The notes beneath the pieces are model-generated. The model was not told the origin of the DNA. It searched no databases and saw only the letters and a list, made by a program, of their open reading frames with translations. This document shows, in pieces, positions 24,903-36,895 of a DNA stretch of 64,000 nucleotides. The stretch's first letter is position 1. Every line of letters starts with the position of its first letter. The position numbers and the translations under genes are program-made. Source of the DNA: Heliocidaris erythrogramma (lineage: Eukaryota > Echinodermata > Echinoidea > Camarodonta > Echinometridae); contig CM046873.1 of assembly GCA_025617745.1 (NCBI GenBank), positions 31,629,101 through 31,693,100 on the forward strand, read 5' to 3'.

Positions 24903-25225
24903 AATAAGCCAGTTCGGGGTTAGCGCATGGTACAAATGACCCCAAATATCCACAGATATTTTAGACATGGAGGGTCCCATTATGTGCACTTCAGAAAAAT
25001 AACTCTGGGAGTGATAGAGGTGCCTCATGAATAGCTTTTGTTTCCCCCCTTTAAAAAGAATACTTCCACCTGGATATCATGGAATGCACCATTAGTGCAT
25101 AATTGAATAATGATTACATGACATTCATGAGCACATATCGAATATTAGTGTCAGTGGGTTTTAGAATTTGGTACAGATGACCTTTATCTGCTCATGCTCA
25201 GATTGCATCTCCGAAGTGGCTTATT
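24903..25225 (+). mobile_element. 320-bp MITE family K, copy 1
   Basis: A 323-bp non-coding element bounded by the inverted terminal repeat AATAAGCCASTTCGG. It is nearly identical to copies at 51245 and 57801: against copy 2 I count about three differences. The target duplication is not clear; TA is possible here (flanks GCTA and TTAA). There is no transposase, so it must have been mobilised in trans. Confidence 0.85.
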
Positions 25226-25842
25226 AAATCAGAAATATTCTCAAAAATATTCCTTTGTGTATTTCATTTTTCTAATTAATACGCAATAAATTGATATATA
25301 CATGTAGTAGTAAACTACAAAGGTCTATGAGTATTAAAGACAATATATATTATGCCACAAAAAACAAGAACATCACGAAGAGAAGGATAAAGCAATGTCT
25401 GTTTGCTTATCGTTATTTCATGGTAAGCTACGAATATGATGTGGAAACTGGAAGGTTAATATGCAAGAGATGACATTCCCCTCCCACGGTGCTCGAATCC
25501 CCAAACCTATACGTTGAGTTTGCAAAATAAACTTTATGTATTATCATTACAACATGCACGAGACATTAAAACAATGACTCCATATACTGTTGTTGAATAA
25601 CAGTTGTCCATGATACAGCCATCAGCTGCCCGCGGTGCAGCTGATGACGTCATCAAGTGCAAGGAGATTATACATCTCTATCTGACAGGGATTAGCCGAT
25701 CTCTAATTCGGAAATCATTGGGGATTAGAGTCATCATTATCCAACTAATCCCCGGCGATCGAGGTCCGTTATCTCCCGGCCACAAAGAGACGATAAAACA
25801 AAGTGAGTCATTACGAGTTTTAGGGTTGCGAAGAACCGGACG

Positions 25843-25878
<36 letters not shown>

Positions 25879-27918
25879 TTCATGAAGTTTAACTTAAGAC
25901 ATTAAAGTCCAACTTCTGAAAAAGGAAAGGCGTGATCACAGGATCCATCGAATTTACACCGGCAGTTCAAAAATAAATCGTTTAACTGTGAAATGAATAT
26001 CAGTTGCAAAATACGCAAAATATGAAGAGAACGTCAAGACTAACGAGACATTATCTGCAGAAAGATGTTTTTCGGTATACACAGATTTGTCATATCAATT
26101 TTGTTGCTTGTACGGATCGCCTGGTTTTTATTAGCAAGTTTTCGTAATTTTATTCGAATTTTGCATGGTATAACATCCCACTTATACATCAGCTTCTGTA
26201 TCATCGACATTAAAATAAATTTCGAATATTTCTTAAGAAAACTTTATACATTATCCTTGAAATACTTATTTTTTTGCGAAATATATTTTTGTTACCAAAA
26301 CTTAATATATAGCCTTTAATAATTATGAACCCCGGGAAACTGGGATACTCGATGTCACTTCTTGGAAAATGATCAATAAGCCTTTAAATTTTGATATCCT
26401 GTATTTTCCGAACTCGAGCTTGAGATAGATCACTCATCTTTAAAGATGGGGGAGAGGGCCGTCCGCATCCTAAAATACATGTAATAAAAAAAAAGTAGGC
26501 AAGACCCTTTTTCTATCGCTAAACAATTACCCTTTTTCTTAGGATTTTCCAAATACACTTTTGCTGACATTCAGTATAAGACATGATCAAATAGTATTTC
26601 TGTCTCTTCTTCTCCTTTCTCTCCTTCGTGTAAACTTACCCCTCCCCCTCTTACTTTCGTTCTTGAAAATGGATAGAAAGTAGAGAAAACGTGAAATTGT
26701 TTTCCAGATTTTTCTTCAATTCATTCATGCAAATGTCCCCTAACATGAGCATAATATTGAACTACTCACCTTTCCACCAATACGTATTAGTCATTATGAT
26801 GCTCAGATTAGAACTTTCTTAACAAACATATGTGGATTATTCGAATGACATATGGATTAAAATGCTGTTTATTCATTTGGTGCTATTATTTCGAGATTCT
26901 TGCTTGAATCAAACCGCATATTAGTTAGCTATTGGGGTAAAATTCCTTAGTAACATTCACTATATCATAGAGGTCTTTTCCTTTCTTGTTAATTTTAACG
27001 AGTTTCCCGGATCTATTACGATCATCCCTTTTCCAGGTTTATTTCTGTGCTATTTTTGACATAATTCCTTTGTTAATTCCTTCTTTCCCGTTTTTCCTCT
27101 TTTTCTGCTATATGATGTTCTTTTCTTGGATAATTCCTATCTTTCCACCCAAATCTTTTATCTCTTTACATTTCCTTTTTGGTGATGAATCCCAAATCTT
27201 GATTTGTTTTTCTTCTATTATATTTTCCTTTCTTACTCTTTATAAGTTTATATATGATTATGGCTTTATCCATTACACGTGTAACTAATGACCTGCAGTA
27301 TGCACCCTCACATTTGATGTTATAAATTATCTTGACCTCAATCTAGAATACAACTTGCTTTCTTCCTTCTCTCATTTTTGTATTTAACATATATGTTATT
27401 TCTTCGCTAAATAATCCTCTCCTGTTATAGAACGTGGTGCACTTTTTCATGACAAACGCTACAAAATTCCGCAGGGTAATAGTTCATTAAGAAGAAGGCG
27501 CAACAGGTTTTTTCACTCATGCATATTGACTAATAGTCCGTGTGACCTCTAAGTTCTTACAACCGTCCAATCACAACACGGGACATAAATTAGTCACAGG
27601 CTCTAAAAAGAGGACCCCCGAAATAAACAATTATCTCAGACAAGGCGAAAAATACTCTGATTAATTAGCCAGGGTCTACTTATTAGTCATGTTAGTCATC
27701 CAAACTAATCCCTATTTTGCTCATTAAAATTGAGGTAAATCTAGAGTGTCTTGATTCAGACGAGGCAGGGGGGGGGGCGTATGAACGGCGATTATTTCCT
27801 TTTAAAAATATAATGGGCGATAACATTTATTGGTTTGAAGTACCATTTTGAGGTCCAGTTGTGATATGACTGATATAAAATTAATCATCTCTGAACAATT
27901 ACAGTTTCCTTTGTTCTC
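25226..27918. other. No gene supported
   Basis: Includes a (GA)n run at 25846-25874 and AT-rich chance frames of hydrophobic character at 26065 and 26986. Nothing with a recognisable domain. Confidence 0.5.
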
Positions 27919-28086
27919 AAGGCCGTACGCAGAAATTTTTTCCTGGGGGGCAAGATGATCGCTTTCAAAGGAACCCAAAACTTGAAGTCTAAAACCCTAT
28001 TAAAAAAAAGTATGATTTGAAATTTCTGGGGGGCAACTGCCCCCCCTGCCCCCCCCCCCCCCCCCCCCCCCGCTGCGTACGGCCTT
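27919..28086. mobile_element. 168-bp hairpin element with 14-bp perfect ends and a 23-C run
   Basis: The perfect inverted terminal repeat AAGGCCGTACGCAG / CTGCGTACGGCCTT encloses a CCTGGGGGGCAA-type left part and a CTGCCCCCCCTGCC-type right part with a 23-base C run at 28049-28071. Non-coding. Confidence 0.8.
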
Positions 28087-28402
28087 GTTTGTTCTCATTG
28101 TTGAATTAATATGGCAAAGCATGATAGACTATAATTTGTAAGAATTATAACTTGTAAGTATGATTATAATTTCATTTGTGGAACAGAGCCTCGAAATATT
28201 TTGTTTAGTGTTTATGAATTGTATGAATAGCACCTCTTTTTCCACTGTAAAACTTAAAATGTTAATCAATATTAATGGAGTATTGAGAACTGAAAAGAGA
28301 TATTCCATTTTTTATTTTTTTATTTTTTTGCATGTGCATGTTTTCGATCTCGGCTTTCGTTTTGATTTCTTCAGATGTCTTCTTCGAAATTTCCATTTTC
28401 TT

Positions 28403-28548
28403 CTTCATATTCTCCTCCTCCTTCTCCTCCTCCTCATTATTCTCCTTCTTTTTCTTCTTCTTCTTCTTCTTCTTCTTCTTCTTCTCCTTCTTCTTCTTCT
28501 GCTCTTCCTCCTATTCTTCCTCCTATTCCTCCTTCTTCTTCCTCAAAA
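28403..28548. repeat. (CTT/CTC)n microsatellite
   Basis: Pure pyrimidine strand of CTT and CTC triplets. Leu- and Phe-rich frames at 28160-28610 owe their length to this tract. Confidence 0.95.
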
Positions 28549-29992
28549 TGACTTTATTTTTACAAACAGACGATTCATTTGGTACTACAAAACTTAAAGA
28601 TAACATTTAACAAATTCATAGTGACGAAGCTTTTTATTTTTCATTGTCATCCTCGTAAACTCCTTTATTTTCTTATTTGTTCAGCTTGCTGCTTTCTCTC
28701 TCCTGATTAAATCTAGACGATACGTTAAACCAGATTTTCTTTTCTCTTTATAACTTCCTGAAGAACAAACTACTTTTTAGTTTTAATCTATTGCCACTTT
28801 TCAATAAACTACGCTCGGCCACACGAAATAACAAGATTGTAGATATTCTTCTCTTTTTATAACTTCCGAAAGAAAAGGATTAATTTCAATCTATTGCCAC
28901 TTTGCAAAGCACGTCTAGTATCAATTCACATTGACTTTTATAGGCCTCAGGTGAAACTAATTGATTTTCTGTGACAAAAGAAACCATAACATTGAACTTG
29001 AGTTTGGAGTAGCTAATAAATCTCTCACACTCGCGAAAGTGATAAACCTAATAGGCTTATACTGCTTGCTTTTCTCATAAGTTCCAGTTATATGGCTTCG
29101 TCATATTACTGTTAGGATAGCGTGACATACGAGCAAACAGAACGAGGAAACTTTTAATCCGACAACAAACAGATATAAAAGAAACTCGTTTCCTTCTTTT
29201 CGACGGTTCTATAGCATCAGTACGTGACATCGTCAAGTTTGGCGTGCGTTATCTCTCTCTAATTTCCGTTGTCTTAAGTAATAAAGTAGCTGCGAAAATT
29301 CGCGCCAAAATCAGCGTAGAAGCGTCAAAGTATTTGTGCATGACTCAGAGTCAGACTAATTAGTATATACGGAGATAAAACACACATTGGGGTCTCCTTT
29401 TCTTTCTTTGGTTTTGAACTTTATATTATAGGACAGCGGAAGACAAAGGCCAGGTCAGCATGTACTTGGAATGTTTACCGGGTTATTGTTGAAATTAAGC
29501 TCGTCAATTGAGGCTAAGCGCAGGGCTTAATTAATGAGAAAACGCAAAAATGAGTCGAGGCTGAGCAACGAATTTAGAGGCTGTAGTGAGGGAATAAGAA
29601 CGGGGAAATTGACATCGATGATCCTTTACTCATCGCTTACATTAAGGAGTTATTCAGATATGGAATGTAATCCAGTATCCTTCCAAGACAACTAAAAATA
29701 AGATAAACAGGGTCTGGTTGGGTGTAACGTAGTCTGTTCTTGGTCGCCTCGAAGTCAAGACGACACAACGTGAATTTGTTCAAAACTTTACGGTCAACTC
29801 GATATGGCCTAACTTACGAAGAAAAACTCTAAATGAAATATGCCCCAACGTGACTTTGTTGAGGGGAAGTTTCAGGCATCTTCGTTTGTGAAATACATCT
29901 AGAAACAAGGCTGTACAAAATATGAAAACGCTCTTTTTTATCACACTAATTGTGATCATGATCAGAACTGTTGAGTAAGTTATGTTTCAGCA
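28549..29992. other. Nothing recognised
   Basis: AT-rich DNA without repeats or open frames of note. Two loosely similar segments mention AACTTCC and ATCTATTGCCACTTT at about 28750 and 28870, a possible ~110-bp diverged duplication. Confidence 0.4.
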
Positions 29993-30290
29993 TTAAAGGG
30001 ATACGCCACCAGGCGGCCGTGGGGAAAGTCAGGATTGCGTAAGCCCCATTCACTCGTACGCAAAGTTTGTGCGTCGAACGCGTACGAAGGATGGCTGGCA
30101 TTATTTCGGACTGCACGAAGCCGCCCGAATCTCGCACGAGAGCTCGAGCTCAGACGGAGCGTGCATGTTGCGCGGCGACCAGTCCGTCCGGAGTTAGAGC
30201 CCCGCGGGGCAACGGCATGATCAGGTAACGATCACGGTGCCCTCTCGCGGAATAAAAACGTCCACAATCTGCGGTTGAGTATCCCTTTAA
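29993..30290. mobile_element. GC-rich ~300-bp element with TTAA-type ends
   Basis: Bounded by the perfect 12-bp inverted repeat TTAAAGGGATAC / GTATCCCTTTAA, so TTAA could be the duplicated target. The interior is strikingly GC- and CpG-rich against AT-rich flanks (for example 30120-30215). A 61-codon frame at 30035-30220 is attributed to the lack of stops in GC-rich DNA. No sibling copy is seen here. Confidence 0.7.
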
Positions 30291-30739
30291 ACGACAGAAA
30301 AACTTATTCACGACAAAACTCTACGAAGCGCGATAGTACAATTTCGAAATTCATATTTGGTACATTTCGAAAGAACAACGGAACTTTATTTATTTTCATA
30401 ATGAAAACTTTCAGTGCATATTGTTGGTAATATTGCTTTATATCGAATAACAATTTCAAGGATATTAAATCTCTAATGTGAAAGGTCCTGTCTATAGGGG
30501 TACCCTATATGGAATGCGTCAAACTCATCATCTACGGCGAAATCAACGAGGGTATAGATTAATTAGCGGGGTTCCCTCTTCGAGGCTTGCTTGCTTAGCA
30601 GGTCACGTGACTTTGAAGATGTCTCGGGCCGCGTTTTAGATGATGACTCATCGCAGAGCTTTCGCTTCCTGATGCGCGGTGCTGTACATGGTACTTTTGA
30701 CGAGAAGCAGCGAATTTTCAAAGTTTATGAATATGTTTT

Positions 30740-30879
30740 CAGAGGCGTATCCATGATTTTGTCAAACGGGGGGGGGGGTCTCAGGGGGTATGGCTTCCAA
30801 TTAAAAAAAGCAACAACATTTGACGAGCAAAAAAAAAGGGGGAGTTCGGACCCCAAAGACCCCACCGGATCCGCCCCTG
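30740..30879. mobile_element. GGGGCGGATCC-ended element family L, copy 2
   Basis: Left end CAGAGGCGTATCCATGATTT and right end CCGGATCCGCCCCTG, enclosing a run of G (30769-30778) and an A-rich segment. About 140 bp, non-coding. Confidence 0.65.
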
Positions 30880-30923
30880 GTTATGAATGAGCACATTATG
30901 ATTCCTAGAATATGTGCAACATG

Positions 30924-31479
30924 AGTTAAAGATAATGTTGAGTTTTGATCATGCGATTACTTTGTGCAAGAAACTGTCTCAAAGCAGTTGATCATATCTA
31001 CAAAAGAAAGGTGTATACTGTGAGGTTTTGGAATCATCAAATGATAAGAAATTGACCCGATCTCGATGGAAAGCACATGCACTGCATACATAAAAGGGTA
31101 TAGGGAACTGCACACACACATACATACACACATGTGGCATGAATGTTCGGGCAGAACACTTCAGCGATTTCTCGTCATATTTCAGATATGCCGGCATTTG
31201 AAGAGAACACGATAAAAACTATACTTTCGAAAAATAAACTTAAGACAATTTCAATAGCCCTGTCTATCACCTTTAGAAATGTGCGAACGTTACAATGGCG
31301 TATTACATAATCCGAACCTGATTTCTATGGGCAGTACAATAGGCCTTTGAAATTGCCCTTGAGTTTATTTTCCGAAAGTAGTAGTTTTTATCGTGTTTCA
31401 GAGTAATCTTTTTCATAAAAGGAATGAGAAAGCTCACAAATTATTGTTCACCTTTCCCATCACTCAAGCTTATCTTTGA
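30924..31479 (+). mobile_element. ~365-bp TIR element family E, copy 1 (interrupted)
   Basis: Starts TTAAAGATAATGTTGAGTTT and ends CACTCAAGCTTATCTTTGA, an imperfect inverted terminal repeat. It matches copies at 36508 and 53362 through the landmark GGCATGAATGTTCGG. A 192-bp hairpin element (31206-31397) is inserted in it, and a stretch present in the other copies near that point is reduced. Confidence 0.75.
31206..31397. mobile_element. Hairpin MITE family C, copy nested in family E
   Basis: The ends AACACGATAAAAACT and the mirror AGTTTTTATCGTGTT make a ~50-bp inverted repeat including CTTTCGAAAAATAAACTT. It matches the element at 23817. Because family E sequence continues on both sides, this hairpin inserted after the family E element. 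Confidence 0.8.
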
Positions 31480-33517
31480 GGTAATTTATTGACATTGCAC
31501 AATTTAACCCAAAATAACCTCAATAAAGCCTGGAACAATAATTGTCCCACCGACCCCCCCCCCCCCCCCCCCCCTCTTTAAAAACTAAATACATTTAACA
31601 CAAATTAAATGTCCAGTTATTACGTCCGATAGTTCTGCCTGACCGAAATAGGATTGCAGAGTAGCTGGGGTGGAGGAAAGAATAAAGTTGCACTGTTTAA
31701 CCTTTCTCGGAAACATTGAAAAGTTCTTGATTACCGCACAGTAGTGATGATAGAAATCTCCCTAAAGATCGATTAAAAATTATTTGATGGGATCACTGAA
31801 GACCTCTCGTTTTCTTTAAATTATCTTTATGTGCTTTATATCTAAGTGTTGGATTCGAATTCCCTGTTTGAGGAAAGACAAACATGCATCCAGCATTATA
31901 TGAAAAACAACATGATAATCTTTATCTTATAAGGGGTGGGCATTTTTTGGCAATTTGGCACGTGCCCTTGCGCCCCCTGGAACAGCCATTAGATGATGGT
32001 CTATAGATAGGCCTACGTGTTAAACGTTTTGCACAAAATACTGTTGTTCAATCCTTAAAATATATTGCAATTCAACTTTAAATCATTTTCATTAAAGAAT
32101 TCCATGCTAATACTTTGTAACCATCAGAGCAACCCATCCCATTAAAAGCACACACCATCCGGTAATTGGCATTATTTTCTTTAAAAAATTCAGCCACAAA
32201 AGGATTACGCTAAAACGTAATGGTGCATTGTGTGATGGACACCCCAAACCACAAATCACATTTTAATTCGACCATTATTATGTATGCTTCCATTATTTCT
32301 CATCAATTGTGTATTATTTCGAGAGCTTTTTTTTTTGGTTACGAGCATTATCCCCGCCTACGCCCCCGTCTTCCAATTCCAACGGATTAATAGCACTGGT
32401 CGTCTCATCCTCCCACCCCCTATAGCAGCACCCCCGCACAGCCGAAAGTTCAGCGCGGTTGACCATGCATTGCCGTTCGGCGCCAGCACCACAAGAGCTC
32501 CAGCATGGCATGTCCTAAGAGAGTACACTGCTTGTATCGTTGTGTGTTTCTTTGCTTTTAAAACATGAGCTATCTTTAGCATAATTCACTTTAGGTGAAG
32601 AGTTTAACTTTCAAGTATATGCCAGTTTCTATCACATTATCTTTACAGTGTATTCACCCCAAAGGTGTTACTAAGATAATATTTAGAATGTATTGATAAA
32701 GACGTACCGGTATCCATTTTTTTCTTCTTTGATCATTCATATCAAGACTATTATAACTTGTAAATATGTTTAAAGCGATGTCCATCATAACCTGTTGTAG
32801 AAACACAAACTTTATTCTTTCAAAGCATTAATGAAAAAATACCTTTTATCCAAGTATTTGTAAAGATGACCAGTTTAAGAAGATATACGAATCGCACACT
32901 TTTCACCCGCACTCACGCACATGCACGCACTTGCAATTTCTCTTTTTTCTACCTTTTTTTTCTCATAAACTCCCATTTATATAATTTCTGGAAATATATC
33001 TAATTCTTTATACGTGACACCCCATACTACACATCGACTCGTATATTTAGGTATCATGTAGCCCCAATCCCCGGCCCGGCTGCTATCCACTAAAGCATTC
33101 TTGCTTATGATAGCTGGCCCCTGCATTTATCTCGATTTATTGACTTACTTTCATAATTTCAATATCTAAATATATATATTCTTTTTGTAATTCAGTTGTC
33201 ACATTATTTGTATCAATTCTGATCTGTATCATTATTGTATGCAATGTTTGTATTTGATTTCTTAATAAATGCAGAAACATCTGCTTAAAAAAATTAAAAA
33301 CTTGCTTGGTAATGATAACCTATTCACTTTTAATGTAACAATATGTATTTTATTAATTATAATCTTTAGAAAGCTTTCATATTTTTTCTGTATAAAAAGG
33401 GACATAAATTAATGTTTCATTCAGACAACTTTTATATCCCGTGACTTTATATACTTTCAGATGGCAAGAGCATTGAGGTAAACACGCCTGTCTGGTTGTT
33501 ATGAGCTGACAATACAT
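31480..33517. other. No gene supported
   Basis: A 21-C run at 31554-31574. A GC-richer patch at 32350-32520 is open on both strands but carries no recognisable domain. 33060-33290, ending in an AATAAATGCAG stretch, could be the 3' end of a retroelement; low confidence. Confidence 0.4.
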
Positions 33518-34109
33518 TTAAAGGGAAATCCAACCTTAATAGCAAGTTGCTTTGAAAGAAAGAGGAAATATCAGAGAAGTAGATTGGTGAAAGTTTGAAC
33601 GAAATCGGACAAGCAATAAAAAAGTTATGAAAGTTTTGAAAGTTGTAATCACTATACATACGGGAATTTCAAATTGGCCGAATGTAATGTCTCTGTGATG
33701 TAGCTGTGGACAACTCCCCCATTCGCTCCAATACACAAAATGACTAAAATATCACTTTTTTCAAAATGTATTATTCAGTAGGATCCTTTTCTTTCATGAG
33801 GACCTATAACAATATGCTATCTCCAATATATTTTGAGTACTGCCAAAAGGGTAAAAGCGCCTCGAAGAAAACAGCAAATTAATGATATTTTTGTGTACGA
33901 CAAACGGGAGAGTTGTCCACAAAAATGTCACAATCGACTCACCTAACTGCCAATTTGAGATTCGCATAGATGTAGTGATCTAATTTTTGAAACATCCATA
34001 ACTTTCTTAGTCCTTGTCCGATTACTTTCAAACTTTTAAATGTCCTGTTTTTCTTATTTTTCTGCTTTCACACAAATCATTTTATTACCAAGGATGGATT
34101 GCTCTTTAA
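33518..34109. mobile_element. ~590-bp element with ~130-bp inverted ends
   Basis: The left end (TTAAAGGGAAATCCAACCTT) and right end (reverse complement TTAAAGAGCAATCCATCCTT) form long terminal inverted repeats; the next ~100 bases also pair, including GAAATCGGACAAG against GTAATCGGACAAG and AAAGTTATG on both arms. The ends again are TTAAAG. No transposase frame. Confidence 0.8.
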
Positions 34110-34916
34110 CTTTGGAAATACGTAGCCCTTTGATACTATTTCAAAGCTCACCAATCAAACTCATCATGAGTATGATCATCGCTATAAACGGCACAATATT
34201 ATCGACATTATAATCGGCAATGTTTTATGATATATGGTATTTTGTTTGAAATTATTGTCTATTTATCTATTGATAATTATTAATGTTTATTAATCAATCA
34301 ACGATGAATCCCTTTAGTGCATTACATTTAAATACCATTATTAAAATACCATCATTAAATACAACACTACTGCTTCAGTGTCATGATGCTGTGTTTTTAT
34401 TGGGGCTTTTGAAGATTTTTTTTTTCACTTTCTCCTTCCTCATTATTATCAATTACCATCATGGCCATTATCCTCTTAAGTTTGTTTTGATTTTAATCAT
34501 AGAGAGAAAATAGAATTAAAATATTCACAAGCGTACTTAATAGCTGGTTAAATATATATTTCTTATTTACTTGCATCCACCAATTACTAACAAAAAAGAA
34601 TATTCTGTTTTAATATAATGAAATAACATTTGATTTCAAACATTCGGGAAGAAAACAGATCTTGACATGATCGCCCTAACAGCCTCATTACTATCATTTC
34701 CCTCGTTCTTGTCACTCTTATTTGTTTGATTGTCCCTCATTAATATGGGCGTGCGCCACCACCGGCTGTAATGCGACCGAGGTTTGATTTCTCCATGCAG
34801 ATTCAGGTCTATGTGATTCCTTATTTCCCAGACATTAGGGAGGTGGAAGAGAACTAAGTTACTAGTCTTAGATAATATCCATTTTAATTGTTTTATCATC
34901 ATATTACAGTACTCAT

Positions 34917-35662
34917 CATCATTTAATATCATCATCATCATCACCACCACCATGAACCACCACCATCACCACTATAATCATAAGTACAACCACCACCATC
35001 ACCTTCGCCAGCACCACAACCACAATCGTCATCATCATCATCATCATCATCACTACCACCACCACCACCGTTTCTATAACCGTTGCCACTACCACCATGA
35101 TCACCATCATTACCACCACTACCATCATCACCACTGCCACCACACCACCATCACCACCACTACCACCATCACCATCACCACTACCACCACCACCACCACC
35201 ATCACCACTACCACCATTACCACCACCATCATCACCACTACCACCACACCACCACCACCAACAACAACAACATCACCACCACTACCACCACACCACCACC
35301 ACCATCACCACTACCACCATCACCACCACCACCATCACCACCACCACTACCACCATCACAATCACCACCTCCACGATCACCATCACCACTACCACCATTA
35401 CCACTACTATTACTATCACCACCACTACCACCATCAACACCACCATCACCACTTCCACCATCACCACCACCACCATTTCCACTATTACCTCCACCACCAT
35501 CAAAAGCACCATCACCACCACCACCACCTCCTCCACCACCATTGCCACTCCCACCATCACCACCACCACCACCACCACCATTGCCACTACCACCATCACC
35601 ACCACCACCACCACCATCATCACTACCAGCATCACCAATACCACCATCACCAATACTTATAC
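34917..35662. repeat. (CAC/ATC)n imperfect microsatellite, ~750 bp
   Basis: Almost only the triplets CAC, ACC and ATC, with a C-rich, G-poor + strand. It produces long frames of His or Thr on + and Gly or Val on -, up to 239 codons, which are not genes. Confidence 0.95.
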
Positions 35663-35931
35663 AGGCAGTGATCACTAATATCTTATTCAACGGTTCCTAC
35701 AATGACATACTGAATTAAGTTTTATCAATTATTATTTAAACCTTTACTACTGACATCTATATAATTGGCATCTTTTGATGACTTTACCCCGATTAACTCC
35801 GATTAACTTTGGGTAATTTCATTATACAACTTGGGTGATATTTTGCCAATTTTGAAGTTATTATTCTTTATTTTGACCCTGTTAGCATCACCTAAGCTTC
35901 TCACAAAATTGCTCAAAGTTGATAGGACACA

Positions 35932-36322
35932 TTAAATGGATTCGGTAACTTTGTGGAGGCTTGATTTAATAAATTGTTGAATTTTTATATCTGTCTTGTA
36001 TAATGATGTTCAGAAGGATAAATAAATAGCCAGGCATAGAAAGGTTAAATATATAATGCTATTATTAAGATATCTATGACTGAATATTCCCATTTACGAA
36101 AGCGTATTGCCATACGCTTTAGTCTAACACTGAGTCTATTGGGAAAAATGAGTCTGGCATTTCTGGTCACTTGCATATGTTTACTTTTGTGAAGGATATG
36201 GTGATTTTGAAGTGCTTTCCCCCCTAGGCTTCATTTTTACACCATATTACATACACTGATAGTATGTAAGGCCAGGTAGCTCAGATTTTATCAAGCCTCT
36301 ACAAAGTTACCAAATCACTTTA
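35932..36322 (-). mobile_element. ~400-bp TIR element family A, copy 2
   Basis: Inverted relative to the copy at 9471, sharing both terminal repeats and interior landmarks such as the GCCAGGCATAGAAAGG and TTACGAAAGCGTAT stretches. It differs by many substitutions and an insertion near 36190-36225, so this family is older than family K. It is directly abutted at its right end by a tRNA-derived SINE. Confidence 0.8.
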
Positions 36323-36323
36323 A

Positions 36324-36505
36324 GGAGGCGCGATGGCTCAGTGTTAGAGCATTGATCTCATATTTGGGAGGACCCGGGTTCGAAACCAAGTGGATGCGCT
36401 AGTGCCCTTTGGTTAGGCATTAATTTTATCCTCATTACCAAGTCCCTCGGAGCCGACTTGAAGCGTCGGTCCCCTGGTTGCTCACTACAATCATACACAT
36501 GTTTT
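36324..36505 (+). mobile_element. tRNA-derived SINE
   Basis: The tRNA-like head has a good A box (TGGCTCAGTGTTAGAGC, 36334-36350) and a B box (GGGTTCGAAACC, 36376-36387) at the spacing expected of an internal RNA polymerase III promoter. A non-tRNA body follows (CGGAGCCGACTTGAAGCGTC near 36450) and runs into the family E element. The acceptor stem does not close, so this is not a functional tRNA. Confidence 0.7.
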
Positions 36506-36507
36506 TT

Positions 36508-36895
36508 AAAGATAAAGTTGAGTTCTGGTCATGAGATTGAATTGTGAAAGAAAGTAACTGTCTCATATTAATTGGGAGAGGTTGATTATATAGCACATAA
36601 GAATTGGTGTATGCTGTATAAGGTCTTGGAATCACCAAAATGATAAAAAATCGACTCAATCCTGCTGAGAGTCACATGCACTGCACACAGAAATGTGTAT
36701 ATGGGACTATACACAAATGTTTGGACCGAACATTTCAGCTGTTTCTTTTCATATTTTGAATGTGAGGGCATTTGAAGAGCAATCCTTTTCAGGGGACATT
36801 TCTACTATGATAATCTTCCAAACTAACATTAAAAGAATGAGGAAGCTCACAAATTATTTTTTATCTTTCCCAGAACTCAACCTTCCCTTTAACAG
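36508..36895 (+). mobile_element. ~385-bp TIR element family E, copy 2
   Basis: Ends are TTAAAGATAAAGTTGAGTTC and the reverse complement of GAACTCAACCTTCCCTTTAA, about 23 bases of inverted repeat. The most complete copy in the window. It follows a SINE and a family A element with almost no unique DNA between them (35932-36895). Confidence 0.8.

Noticed and set aside
26065-27288. Hydrophobic frames of 84 and 100 codons resembling membrane proteins
   Set aside because: T-rich DNA gives Phe, Leu and Ile codons by composition; no start context, domain or splice structure supports them.
30035-30220. Arg-rich 61-codon frame
   Set aside because: Lies within a GC-rich TIR element where stops are rare by composition.
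34952-35678. 239- and 193-codon frames on + and 150- and 123-codon frames on -
   Set aside because: Pure CAC/ATC microsatellite; simultaneous openness in several frames on both strands is due to the repeat, not coding.
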